Source: Alviniconcha marisindica
Taxonomy: Eukaryota; Mollusca; Gastropoda; Provannidae
NCBI GenBank assembly: GCA_018857735.1
Contig: JABMCL010002405.1
Location: 118,501 to 182,500, forward strand
DNA: 64,000 bases
Direction: 5' to 3'
Shown piece by piece: positions 54,975 through 64,000 of this stretch. Positions within the stretch are counted from its first letter, which is position 1. Each line of letters begins with the position of its first letter. The notes below the pieces were generated by a model. It saw only the letters and a list, made by a program, of their open reading frames with translations. It was not told where the DNA came from and did not search any database. Made by a program: the position numbers and the translations under genes.

Positions 54975-55300
54975 TGATGGAAGCAGGAAAAAGAAAAAAA
55001 GAAAAAGAAAAAGAAAGAACAGATTAAAAAAAGAAAAAAAGAAAAGAAAGAAAGAAAGAAAGAAAGAACAGATTAAAAAAGAAGAAAAAAAGAAAGAAAG
55101 AACAGATTAAAAAAAAAAAGAAAGAACATTAAAAAAAAAAATTGAAAGAAAAGAAAAGACTAAAGAAAAAGATTAAAAAAGAAAGAAGAAATAAAAAAGA
55201 AAAAGAAAAGAAAGAAAGAACAAAAAAAAGAAGAAAAAAAAGAAGAAGAAAGAACATTAAAAAAAAGGAGGAAAAAAAGAGAAAAAAGAACAGATAATTT
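54975..55300 (+). repeat. Polypurine (A/G) tract
   Basis: Over 300 bases of GAAA/GAAAA-type sequence with several AACAGATTAAAAAAAG repeats. Almost no pyrimidines, so triplex or H-DNA formation is possible. Confidence 0.9.
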
Positions 55301-55389
55301 TGTACATTTTTTGAAATTACTTTTTAATTTGTAACAAAAGGAGCAGGCACATTTTCAGCAAGCACTTGCCTCTGTCAGAGCAAGGGGCA

Positions 55390-55770
55390 ATGAGTGACTA
55401 CATGAACGGAATAGTAAAGATGACAAACACTTGGTCTATAGACCTTGGTCTATACATGTATGGAATAGTAAGGACGACAAACACTTGGTCTACAGACCTT
55501 GGTCTCTACATGAATAGAATAGTAAAGACGACAAACACTTGGTCTTTAGATCTTGGTCTATACATGAATGGAATAGTAAAGACAAACACTTGGTCATTAG
55601 ACCTTGGTCTATACATGTATGGAACAGTAAAGACGACAAACACTTGGTCTACAGACCTTGGTCTCTGCATGAATGGAATAGTAAAGACGACAAACACTTG
55701 GTCTACAGACCTTGGTCTCTGCATGAATGGAATAGTAAAGACGACAAACACTTGGTCTACAGACCCATCC
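55390..55770 (+). repeat. ~54-57-bp minisatellite x7
   Basis: Pieces: ATGGAATAGTAAAGACGACA, AACACTTGGTCTACAGACCT, TGGTCTCTGCATGA. The period is a multiple of three for most units, giving an open frame (MNGIVKTTNTWSTDLGLC repeats). GGTCTACAGACC can form a hairpin in each unit. A family C 3' fragment (55765-55815) abuts the end. Confidence 0.92.
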
Positions 55771-55815
55771 CTGATAAGCCTACGGTTTCTGCAGACGCAA
55801 AGCAACACTTCAACT
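55765..55815 (+). repeat. Family C, end of 5' module
   Basis: CATCCCTGATAAGCCTACGG, TTTCTGCAGACGCAAAGCAA. Diverged. Confidence 0.6.
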
Positions 55816-55959
55816 TCCCATGTCAGTCACAATTAATGCCCAACAGTCTGGATCCGGTTTCATGGTCTAAGGGAAACAACCTTTTGATACACTTCACGCA
55901 CTGGGGCTAACCATAATTATCACACTTGTCTCCCCTAGACCGCAAATCTTCAACGAAGG

Positions 55960-56127
55960 ACGAGTTCTCCATTTCCACACTAAACAAATCAGCAGCAACA
56001 GACCGCCACTCCCAGACTATCCACATCGAGGCCACAACCAGCAGTGTATGCAAATTTCAATGCCAAACACAAGTCTTCCTTCCCAGAACCATTCATCAGT
56101 GGAAAGAGCAGCCACCAGGGGGAACAA
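55960..56127 (+). pseudogene. Possible LINE ORF2 C-terminal fragment
   Basis: The frame TDRHSQTIHIEATTSS...FLPRTIHQWKEQPPG resembles the region after the reverse transcriptase of many invertebrate non-LTR elements, where ...SF(F/L)PRTIxxWNxLP is recurrent. Here Trp-Lys replaces Trp-Asn. A pyrimidine-AG precedes it, so a host exon is the alternative reading. The SINE at 56128-56466 is inserted next to it. Confidence 0.4.
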
Positions 56128-56466
56128 GAGCAAGTAGTAGTAGAGATGGTGATTAACGTCCACAGAAACCCAGGGCTTGTTAGGGACGGGGAGAAGGGGG
56201 TAAGGGGCTGTGGAGGTGGGGGGAGAGAGAGATTATATACCTATGACTACACTGTCACCACCAGAATGACTTCTGCATTAAGGTGGGCAGCGATGAGAGC
56301 TTTTTTTTATGTTTCATTAGTTGTGAGGGACCAATCACAAGACAAGTGTCCGCAGACCACAATTTTTGAAGAGAAAGGCGAGCCGAAGCGGATTCGAACC
56401 AAGAGCCCTCTGCTCACTAGCACAACGCCTTACTGCTAGGCCAAACCCGGCTCACCGTGAGCAAGT
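56128..56466 (-). mobile_element. tRNA-derived SINE (family A) with 8-bp target duplication
   Basis: The minus-strand element 56458-56136 is flanked by GAGCAAGT at 56128-56135 and 56459-56466. The head is GTGAGCCGGGTTTGGCC with B box GGTTCGAATCC, and the tail is an (ACT)n-like repeat. The body is complete, with GGACACTTGTCTTGTGATTG and GACAGTGTAGTCATAGGT. Confidence 0.9.
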
Positions 56467-56867
56467 CATATGTCTTGGGACACCTATGAAATTAATGCCC
56501 TCTTCATTCCCCCCCCCCCCCCTCCCCCCCCCCCCCCTTCCCCCCCTATCGGTTTGCCCCCAGAAGTGAAGGGGGTGCTCTCAGATCACCCCCCACCTGC
56601 TAAAACCCCCACTCCCACCCCCAATTTTGACTGCTACCCCTCGGTATGGAGTTGGGTTTTTAATTCTAACAATAACTTCACCTTTGTAAAGAATTACGCA
56701 CAGCAGGATTGTTTGTTTTCCTGCCGAGTTGTTCTTCAACAGTCGCTTCTAGGACACTGTCTTTGTGACCTGGTTCCACACAGCTGTTGAAACAGCAATT
56801 AAATTTTCCGGGGGAGGGCGGGGGCCAATTTTTGGGTTTGGAGCGTGCAGCTGAGTCTGTCATCTCT

Positions 56868-56942
56868 ACTCTACCCCCCTTCTCCCCATCCCTGATAAGC
56901 CATACGGTTTCTGTGGGCACAAAGCACCATGTTTACTTACTT
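56868..56942 (+). mobile_element. SINE family A, 3' end only
   Basis: CCCCCTTCTCCCCATCCCTG, ATAAGCCATACGGTTTCTGT, GGGCACAAAGCACCATGTTT and a CTTAC tail. 5'-truncated. Confidence 0.75.
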
Positions 56943-56944
56943 TA

Positions 56945-57775
56945 TAAAAGGTAGGTTTTAATGCTGACTTTTCACCTCTTTAGTTGGTTTCTTTAGTTGG
57001 TTTATTTTATAAGAAAAAAGAAAAAAGACAAGAAAAAAGACACACCTACACTCTGCTTTACAAGAATGAGTCCTGTCATTCACTACAGACTCCAGGGCAT
57101 AGAGTAAACAGATGGGACGAAATAGTCTTTTCTTGTGGTCACCATGGGGATGTCCTTTCCTGTTAATTTTGTTCTTGTTGCATTGTCGAATGCCAAGACT
57201 GGTTACACAATAACTGATACCAGCGCATTTAAAACAAACGCTCAGTCAACTCCCAATCAGAGCAGAAAAGCTTCCATCATTTCTTTCTTAAAATTTTCTT
57301 GTGACCTTGAAAATGCCAAGGGTATTGTATGGCTATGCAAAGCTCAATGGATGTGGTCATTACACAGTGCTAAAGGTCAAACCGGAAGTGGTGTGGAACC
57401 TCAATGCTTGATGTTCTGGAACCGTAAATCTTGATGTCTCAGAGTCCTGGTGCTTGCCGTCACCAAACAATGTCCTCATCATTGGCAGACAGGCAGATCG
57501 CTATGTGTGTGTCGATATCAAACTGCGACATTCTGAGTAGAGGAAAAAAAGAAAAAATGGTGGAGGTTAAACAGTTGAAAAGTGTGCTGAAGGTGGTGGG
57601 GGCACTTCATTTGCATTAATTTCATTACAATAAAAAACAAAACAAAAAACAACAACAACAAAGAAACAATAACAATTTAAAAAATCAAAACTAAAATAAA
57701 AATCACACAACAGTTATTGTACAAGATCCACGAAGACTGAACATATCAATATATCAGTTGGTCTCAGAATATACA
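56945..57775. other. Stretch without recognisable gene
   Basis: Open frames of up to 99 codons (57135-57434 +) show no domain or repeat. An A-rich, (CAA)n-like run is at 57629-57670. Confidence 0.5.
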
Positions 57776-57777
57776 AT

Positions 57778-57950
57778 GATGAAGTGATGCTTAATGTCCT
57801 CACATGTCGGCTGACATATTAGGGACAAGCTGAGACCAATGCCGAAGCATGGTTCAATATAGTTTTACCCCCACGGAAAACAGAAGGCACATTAGGACGG
57901 ACAGCTCAGGACGGCCACCTCGACTCTCACACAGCTCCTGAACTATGAGA
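57778..57950 (-). repeat. Family C composite element, complete, minus orientation
   Basis: On the minus strand it runs from CATAGTTCAGGAGCTGTGTG through the GGACATTAAGCATCACTTCA end. Central GTTTTCCGTGGGGGTAAAAC is slightly changed. All blocks of both modules are in order. Confidence 0.85.
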
Positions 57951-58017
57951 ATATACAAACACATGCTAGATCATTTATACTCTGCCCAGAGACCGCCCCC
58001 CCCCCCCCCTTCACAAT

Positions 58018-58265
58018 GGGGAAAAGGGTATCTCAGTAGTCAACAACAGACTCGTGATTGAAAGGTCATGGGTTCAAATCCCCCAGGGTGGTGGGGGAAT
58101 TTTCTTCTCCAGGGTCAACTTTCTGTGCTGACTCTTATTTTGGGATCCGTTCCCCCCTGTTTACCGGTAAAGTAAAAAATCCCCTCATTATGCCAAAAAA
58201 GCAGGTCGATGTTTTCCCCTTCACAAGTGTATTTGGGTGCAAATGTGTGCAGGAGGTACAAAAAT
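58018..58265 (+). mobile_element. Second tRNA-derived SINE family (tRNA head and short body)
   Basis: GGGTATCTCAGTAGTCAACA looks like an A box, and GGTCATGGGTTCAAATCCCC holds a B box about 35 bases on. The body continues GTTTACCGGTAAAGTAAAAA and GTGTGCAGGAGGTACAAAAA. As a tRNA gene it lacks a proper acceptor stem. Target duplications were not found. Confidence 0.5.
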
Positions 58266-58496
58266 GAGTCAATCAAGTGCACAGTTTAAACTGGACATTT
58301 ATATTCACACATTTGATTTCATTTCATCAGTCAAAATAACAACAAAACTTTGTTAACAAACTTAAAAAAAACAAATAAATTATTTTGCGTAAATGTAACA
58401 TGAATTTTAGACACTAGTTACAAATTAAAAGAAATCGTTTGTCAAACCACCAACACAAACCCTACCCTTGCCCTTTTTTTTTAAAAAAACGTGCCT

Positions 58497-58700
58497 TTAA
58501 AAATAAGGGGACACTGGGTGCCCCGGTCTCGCCAACCAAGTTGAAGTCCGTTCAGGTCTCTTTGGGGTAAGCTTGTGGTAGCGGAGAAACTTCTGGGATG
58601 GAACTTTCTTCCTTTTAATCGCAGCAGCAGAGCCTTTGGAGGCTAACACTGAGTCTTCTGAAGAAGATGTTTCATACGCTCGCTTCTTCGACTCGGACAT
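58497..58700 (-). CDS. Hypothetical short ORF, possible first exon
   Basis: 67 codons starting MSESKKRAYETSSSEDSVLA and continuing with a basic AAIKRKKVPSQKF segment. The Lys/Arg-rich, Ser-rich start looks like a nuclear protein N-terminus, and sequence composition here is more balanced than in nearby repeats. No domain is recognised, no convincing donor follows, and the neighbouring sequence (58720-58990) contains repeated GCGTAG words. It may belong to a transposon or be non-coding. Confidence 0.25.
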   Translation of the reverse strand: MSESKKRAYETSSSEDSVLASKGSAAAIKRKKVPSQKFLRYHKLTPKRPERTSTWLARPGHPVSPYF

Positions 58701-59141
58701 TTTCTCCCAACTGAAGGGAGTTTCGGATGCGTTCAGAACCTATGTTTGCGCCAAAACCAGCGCAGCTATTGCAAGACTTGATGCGCGCGTATCATAAGCG
58801 GGCGCACGTACCTTTTGAACACGGCGGCCGTGTCAAAAATAGGATCGCATCAAAAAAGAGGACCGAATTACGCTCGTCGCTATCGCGTAGCCGAAACGAA
58901 GTCATTTGCGTAGTTTGTGTAATGCAAGCGTAGATGCGTAGTTTGGGCTTCAAATGTGTAGATTTCTACGCCAAAAGCGTAGACTAAACAGGTCTGCAGG
59001 TGGCAAGTTACAGCTAAACACACATGCACCTTACGTATCATATGTGGCTTTGCACGAAATGACATGGTGCATGGTTGTATGGTGCACACAGAATGTGCTG
59101 AGATGGCAGCAGTTTCAGGTGGCACCAGCCATGCCAGCACT

Positions 59142-59285
59142 GTAAGTACACCACTTCAATGGATATTCAAAAACACACTATAAAAAGCTAGTCATTCATG
59201 TAGAATCACATGCGAGTGCAAGCACAGTGAGTCTGCTCAAGAGCAGACGACAGCGCTATATAAAAGTGATCAACAACAACAATCA
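59142..59285 (+). repeat. Dispersed repeat (family E), copy 2
   Basis: GTAAGTACACCACTTCAATGG, GATATTCAAAAACACACTATA, CAGCGCTATATAAAAGTGATC and a (CAA)n tail. Related to 23930-24030. Confidence 0.65.
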
Positions 59286-59416
59286 CCACCACCACACACA
59301 CAAGCATATATATATATGCCCTGATTTGCGGACATACAAATGTACACATAGCAACTGAGACAAAAACACACCATGGGAGTAGACACGGAAGTAATAAAAT
59401 GACAATCGGTACTCAC

Positions 59417-60699
59417 ACTGTCGAGAACTTCACCTGACACAAAGGGCAGGCCTTGATCCTGTCGCTGTCCTCTTTCATAGGAGTAGGACCGCTTGGCCCT
59501 TTTCTGCCCCCACCTTCCATGCGCACATCTTGCGTTGCCTCTGCTGTGTGCTTCGGCCCAACGGCAGACGCTCCTGAACCCGTCCGATTCTGCTCCTCCG
59601 GACTTTGTAGGTGCCTGGATGTCGAATCTGATGTAAGGGAATCGGCATCAGAGTTGGACTGTCTTGACCCCTTGTGTTTGCCGCCTGGTGAATCCGTGGA
59701 GGTAGAAGCTGGTGGGTTTCCATGGGAACGTGGCTCACAGGGGACGAAGTCCTCCGATCTTTTGCTCACCGGAGATGATAACTTTGTGGAAAAACAAGAA
59801 ATGTGGGGCTGGGACTTGTCCACGGGGGGCATTTTCGACGAGGAAACGGCGGGCCTTGCTCTGGCAGGGAAAGTCGACTTTGTCGCTGCAGCAGCACCTG
59901 CGGCCTTAACTCCGGCACCATCTGTTTTCCTTCTCTTGGGAACCGAGCCTGATCTTGAAGGCGACGCCCCGGTCTGGCGCTTCTGAGACGTCTGTCCCCC
60001 CGGAGGTTTATTTGCTCCAGGCTTCGTACAGTTTGCGAGGCGTTGTGGGAAGGGCGTCTCTTCAAATTCATCGAAGTCATCATGGTTTTGCGGCATCGTT
60101 GAGAGCTTGGAAAGCAAAGTTGAGGGTGAAACCACCGGAACTGTCGGTTTCGACGTGGAAAGAGGATGAGCTGCAGTTTCGTGCTTGGACACAGCAGACG
60201 CTTTTTCGCTTCTCTCAGAGTGCGACTCGTCAACTTCAGGGGTGCTTCTTTTTAAAACTGAGGCATTCACATCTGAGGGAGGATTGGGTGCGGCAGATTT
60301 CCCGGATTCGTCAGCCCTTCGCTGAGCAGCGCGCATTTGCTCAGCACGCTGATCCTCTTCAGCATCAAGTATGCGCTGATCCTGCTGAGCGCTGAGCACA
60401 TGCTGATCCTGCTGAGCGCTGAGCACATGCTGATCCTGCTGAGCGCTGAGCACATGCTGATCCTGCTGAGCGCTGAGCACATGCTGAGCGCTGAGCACAT
60501 GCTGATCTGCTGGAGGATCCTGATCTTGTTGTGTGCTGATGCGGGTTGACAGAAGGTCTGCGGACTGTTCAGGAGTGGTTCTTCTGAGCGTCCTCTTGCG
60601 CTGGAGTTGGCACGGACACAGTCGTGGCAAGGGAGGCAAGTCATCCTTGACTTTATTCACAGTTGTGGGCTTGTTGCTTCCCTTGACAAGCATGGGCCA
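59417..60699 (-). CDS. Internal exon of an UBZ4-type zinc-finger protein, FAAP20-like candidate
   Basis: On the minus strand, ttctccccccag|TGGCCCATG at 60699 is a strong acceptor and ACAGT|gtgagt at 59417 a strong donor. The ~427 codons between are open. The product is Ser/Pro/Gln-rich, with a 9-residue repeat (SAQQDQHVL, ~4x), an acidic-aromatic motif DDFDEFEETPFPQRL, and basic KRRKTDG. The end, RIKACPLCQVKFS, looks like the first half (CxxC) of a UBZ4 ubiquitin-binding finger, with the His-Cys half in the next exon (not found). FAAP20 carries such a C-terminal finger (CPMCQKEFA) and binds ubiquitin in the Fanconi anaemia core complex. RAD18, RAP80, SLX4 or FAN1-like proteins are alternatives. 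An upstream exon with the start codon is not identified. Confidence 0.6.
60390..60505 (-). repeat. 27-bp in-frame tandem repeat inside the UBZ4-like exon
   Basis: About four copies of GAGCACATGCTGATCCTGCT plus GAGCGCT on the + strand, encoding SAQQDQHVL on the minus strand. One copy lacks the middle. The period is a multiple of three, so length changes keep the frame. Confidence 0.9.
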
Positions 60700-60847
60700 C
60701 TGGGGGGAGAAAAAATAAATAAAATAAAAATAAAACAAATTAAACTAAAACAAAACAAAAAAACAACAACCAAGTATCTCACCAAAGAAAAGCTGAAATT
60801 GCTTTGGACAGCAAAAAGGGACAAAGCCAGTAATGAGTATGCTGTGA

Positions 60848-63389
60848 CAAGTAATCACAGAAAACTGGAATATTTAAATGAACTTGCTTTAAAGGCATCT
60901 GACCCAAAACAGTTCGGTACTAAGGAATGGTGGAAACTGGTAAAACAAGTTATGAATAAAAAAGGCATACCCGACGACATTCCTCCCATCTTCTTCAATG
61001 GTACTTTGTATTTTTCCAGCGAAGACAAGGTCAACGCATTGAATGATTATTTTATTCAACAATCGATTTTAGACAATCCAAACGAAAATACTCCAAATGT
61101 AGAGTACACTGACTCTGAAATTACTGATATTATTCTTACGCACGCTGACATACATAGTGTAATAAAATTTTTAGACAAATCAAAGGCAACAGGGCCCGAT
61201 ATGATTCATAACAAATTGCTGATAGCTACAGTTGACATTATTACAGAACCCTTAACCATCCTATTTAACCGCTGTTTGAATGAAGGTATCTTTCCAAACA
61301 TTTGGAAGATTGCTCATGTAACACCACTACATAAAAAAGGACCCGAAAATCTGTGTAATAATTATCGTCCTATTTCGCTGTTAAGTTGTGTAGGCAAGGT
61401 CTTAGAACGATGTGTTCACAGCCGTGTGTTGAATTATTTAAAGGTTAATAATATTATTACTCCATCCCAGTCAGGATTTATGCCAGGAGACTCGACAGTT
61501 AACCAACTCACATCAATATATCATGACCTATGTACATCATTCGATCAAGGAATAACTACACAATCCATTTTTTTCGACATTTCCAAAGCCTTCGATCGAG
61601 TGTGGCACAAGGGATTATTGAAAAAATAGAAGCTGTTGGTATAAGAGGCAATTTGGCATTATGGTTTCAAAACTATTTACAAAATCGCAAACAAGCTGTT
61701 GTTATAAAAGGTAAAAAGTCTGAATACAAAACAGTACCTTCTGGAGTTCCACTGGGGTCTGTGTTAGGACCCTTGTTATTTCTCATATATATAAACGACA
61801 TAACCAAAAATACTGAATGTTATAAAACTTTTTGCGGATGACACAAGTGTGTCACTTGCATTGAAAGACCCGACAGAAGAGCAGCAATTTTAAATTCTGA
61901 CTTGGAAAAAATTAACAGCTGGGCGAAACGATGGAAAGTTAGTTTTAATGAAGAAAAAACTGAATTGTTAACATTTAAGAAAGACAACCATCCAGTTTAC
62001 CCACTGTCATTTGGAAATATTGTTCTCGAAGACAAGGAATGTCACAAACACTTAGGTCTGATTTTTCAAAGTAACTGCAAATGGGAAAAACATATAAACA
62101 GTATTATTAGAAAAGTAACCCTTCTTATTTCATGTTTACGTTCCTTTAAGTACAAGTTATGCAGAAAAGCCTTGGATACTATGTACAAATCCTTTATATT
62201 GCCCCCAGTTTGGCTACGCCGACATTGTTTGGGATAATTGTACTGGAACACTTTCAAACATGCTCAAAAACCTGCATTTGGAAGCTATAAGAATTATTTT
62301 AGGAGCTGTTAGAGGAACAAGCCATGAAAAGTTGTATAAAGAATCTGGATTTTGCACACTAAAAGAAAGACGAAAACGTCACAAGCTATTAATGTTTCAC
62401 AAAATGATTAATTACCTATGCCCCGGATACCTATCGAACTTAGTACCACCTCTAGTTTCAACAACAAACCCGTATCATCATAGACGACCACATGAAAGAG
62501 TCATTCCCGCTCACAAAACAGAACTATATGCAAATTCATTCATTCCGTCAACTACCCAACTGTGGAACACATTACCTCAAACTATACAAACAAATCCTTC
62601 AATTAGTCTGCTGAAAAAATATTTGTCAACGAATGACACTGTGGTTCCTATATATTATTATTTTGGTTCTAGAAAGGAACAAGTTAAGCATTGTAGACTT
62701 CGACTTGCTATTAGCGATTTAAATTATGACTTATTCAGACGCCACCTGTTAGAAGACCCTATATGTTCATGCGGATATACAGCAGAAACATCAGAGCATT
62801 TCTTATACATTGTCCCCTTTATAATAGTATTAGAAATAAAACCATTAATAAACTAGATGAGAATGAAAGAAATATCAATACACTTCTGTTTGGAAATGAC
62901 CAGCTACATTTAGAAACTAATAAGAAAATATTTGCTATAGTCCACGACTTTTTGCGCCAAACCGACCGCTTGTAAATCTGTAAAAGTCTGCCAAAATTTG
63001 TTTATGATACAAGCGAAGAAGTACACGTTTTAATCCTCTCCCTCTCTCTCTCTCAGATCAATAATTATGACAACATCACTAGACCATTCGGTTAGTTATT
63101 TGCTTTTTAACCCCCACCCCCTCCTCCCGTTTTGTTGTTGTTGTTTTGCTTTTTGTTTTGTTTGATTGTTTGTTTGTTTTTTGCTGTCATTTTGGTCTTT
63201 GTTGGTTTTGTTGCCTCTGACGTTTTGACAACAATTTGCCATCTTGCCATCGTAAATGTCTGTGTGATTATCATTTTATCTATAGGTAACACTCAAATAA
63301 GCATATTGCTTTTGTGTTTCCTGTACTTATTTGTTGAGCTTATGATTACGATGAATGAATAAAATTTTGTTTAAACCAAGTAATCACAG
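60848..63389 (+). mobile_element. 5'-truncated non-LTR retrotransposon (Jockey/CR1-like) with 13-bp target duplication
   Basis: The element 60861-63376 is flanked by CAAGTAATCACAG at 60848-60860 and 63377-63389, and ends GTTTAAAC like two truncated copies elsewhere. Its reverse-transcriptase core is recognisable: YRPISLLSCVGKVLE, SGFMPGDSTVNQL, FDISKAFDRVWH, PSGVPLGSVLGPLLF, FADDTS, then a C-terminal region with CSCG and a His/Cys finger-like ...SEHFL. The frame is broken at about 61610, 61820, 61890, 62205 and 62805, so it is inactive. No endonuclease is present. It lies in the intron just upstream of the minus-strand exon at 60699. Confidence 0.9.
60861..62975 (+). pseudogene. Reverse transcriptase pseudogene of the LINE
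   Basis: The palm-domain catalytic motif FADDT is preserved in a frame different from that of the upstream FDISKAFDRVW segment. About five frameshifts separate the pieces. The last piece ends FAIVHDFLRQTDRL followed by TAA at 62972-62974. The remaining ~400 bases (62976-63376) are its 3' UTR, with a (TC)n and a T-rich (GTTT)n section. Confidence 0.88.
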
Positions 63390-63419
63390 TCTACGCTACA
63401 TTGATCACTCATCCCCACG

Positions 63420-63475
63420 TCCTTAGGTTACCCTGTGTAGTTGACAGGACATTAAAATCCAATACCCCCTCTCCT
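63420..63475 (+). repeat. SINE-tail-like remnant (family B type)
   Basis: GGTTACCCTGTGTAGTTGAC, AGGACATTAAAATCCAATA. Similar to the GTTGACTGGGCGTAAAACACC tails but diverged. Confidence 0.4.
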
Positions 63476-63839
63476 CCATTCCCCGAAAAAAACTAAGTCA
63501 GTTTGTTATTAAAGAGGAGGAACTATTCGAAAATCAGCAGACCTGTTTTGGCCAATATTCTGGGACACATGGCCAATATTCTGGTACACATGGCCACACA
63601 TGGCCAGTCACAAATAACAAGACCCCCCCCCCCACACACACACACAGACACACGCCAACCCCCTAAATCTCTTCCAGCAAACAACAATGTAACAAAAACC
63701 TGAAAAATGTCTGTTACACATTCTGTGACCTCCCTGATCTTACTATGCTCACTGCCGGTTTGAATGAATAGAAGAATATAACATATGAATAGAATATATA
63801 TACCATGTTAATAGAATATATATCATCTTCGTCAGACAC

Positions 63840-64000
63840 ACACATGCTCAAACTCCAATGCTTCAGCTGTATAACCCATGGCTTTCGCACTTTCTCATGC
63901 ACTGACCCCCACATCTGGAACAATCTCCCCTAAGACATCAGGCACTCTGCTACTCTCTCTTCCTTCAAAAGCAAACTCAAGACATTTCTCTTCTCAGAAT
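63840..64000 (+). pseudogene. LINE ORF2 C-terminal fragment, cut by the window edge
   Basis: The frame GFRTFSCTDPHIWNNLP, stop, DIRHSATLSSFKSKLKTFLF is the ending common to many RTE/CR1-type ORF2 proteins (Pro-x-Ile-Trp-Asn-x-Leu-Pro, then Phe-Lys-x-x-Leu-Lys-Thr-x-Leu-Phe). One in-frame stop is visible. It belongs to a different family from the 61-63 kb element. Confidence 0.75.

Noticed and set aside
59453..59986. 177-codon + strand open frame
   Set aside because: It is the antisense of the UBZ4-like exon, whose strand is supported by matching acceptor and donor sites and the CxxC motif.

Overview
The window looks like genomic DNA from a lophotrochozoan animal, most probably a marine gastropod mollusc. 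The evidence is spliced genes with GT-AG introns, very long introns, abundant (CA)n, (GA)n and poly-C/G microsatellites, many tRNA-derived SINEs, and a non-LTR retrotransposon. I saw no bacterial gene organisation. The species cannot be fixed from the sequence alone.

The main gene is a Ski/Sno-family transcriptional co-repressor on the + strand. It has seven coding exons between 1461 and 40490. All splice phases agree, and together the exons give an open frame of 722 codons plus a stop. Exon 1 (1461-2330) carries the Dachshund-homology domain and the SMAD4-binding domain. Intron 1 is 28 kb. Exons 2-4 encode a Pro/acidic linker with short Ski-conserved motifs. Exons 5-7 encode the C-terminal coiled coil and tail. 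About 0.7 kb upstream of the start codon is a palindromic CRE-type cluster, and about 0.45 kb upstream is a G-run cluster.

Intron 1 is a repeat landscape. It holds a ~180-bp satellite (5.2-6.1 kb), a 76-bp minisatellite (10.9-11.6 kb), a (TG)n-bearing satellite (16.2-18.0 kb), several tRNA-derived SINEs with target-site duplications, and many copies of a short composite element that shares its 3' module with those SINEs. It also holds two truncated LINE 3' ends with target-site duplications.

The 3' half of the Ski gene is unusual. A minisatellite covers the exon 5 acceptor region, another covers the exon 6 donor, intron 5 is largely an array of hairpin-forming units, intron 4 starts with an inverted-repeat element 27-40 bp after exon 4, and intron 2 holds a poly-C array whose units look like splice acceptors.

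Downstream, 40.5-53 kb is T-rich and nearly SINE-free and may include a long Ski 3' UTR. From 53 to 59 kb the window holds minisatellites and SINEs. On the minus strand, 60699-59417 is a large internal exon ending in the first half of a UBZ4-like zinc finger. It may be a FAAP20-like Fanconi-pathway protein, which would be of interest because FAAP20 neighbours SKI in human. A 5'-truncated, frameshifted LINE follows (60861-63376), and another LINE C-terminal fragment runs off the right edge.
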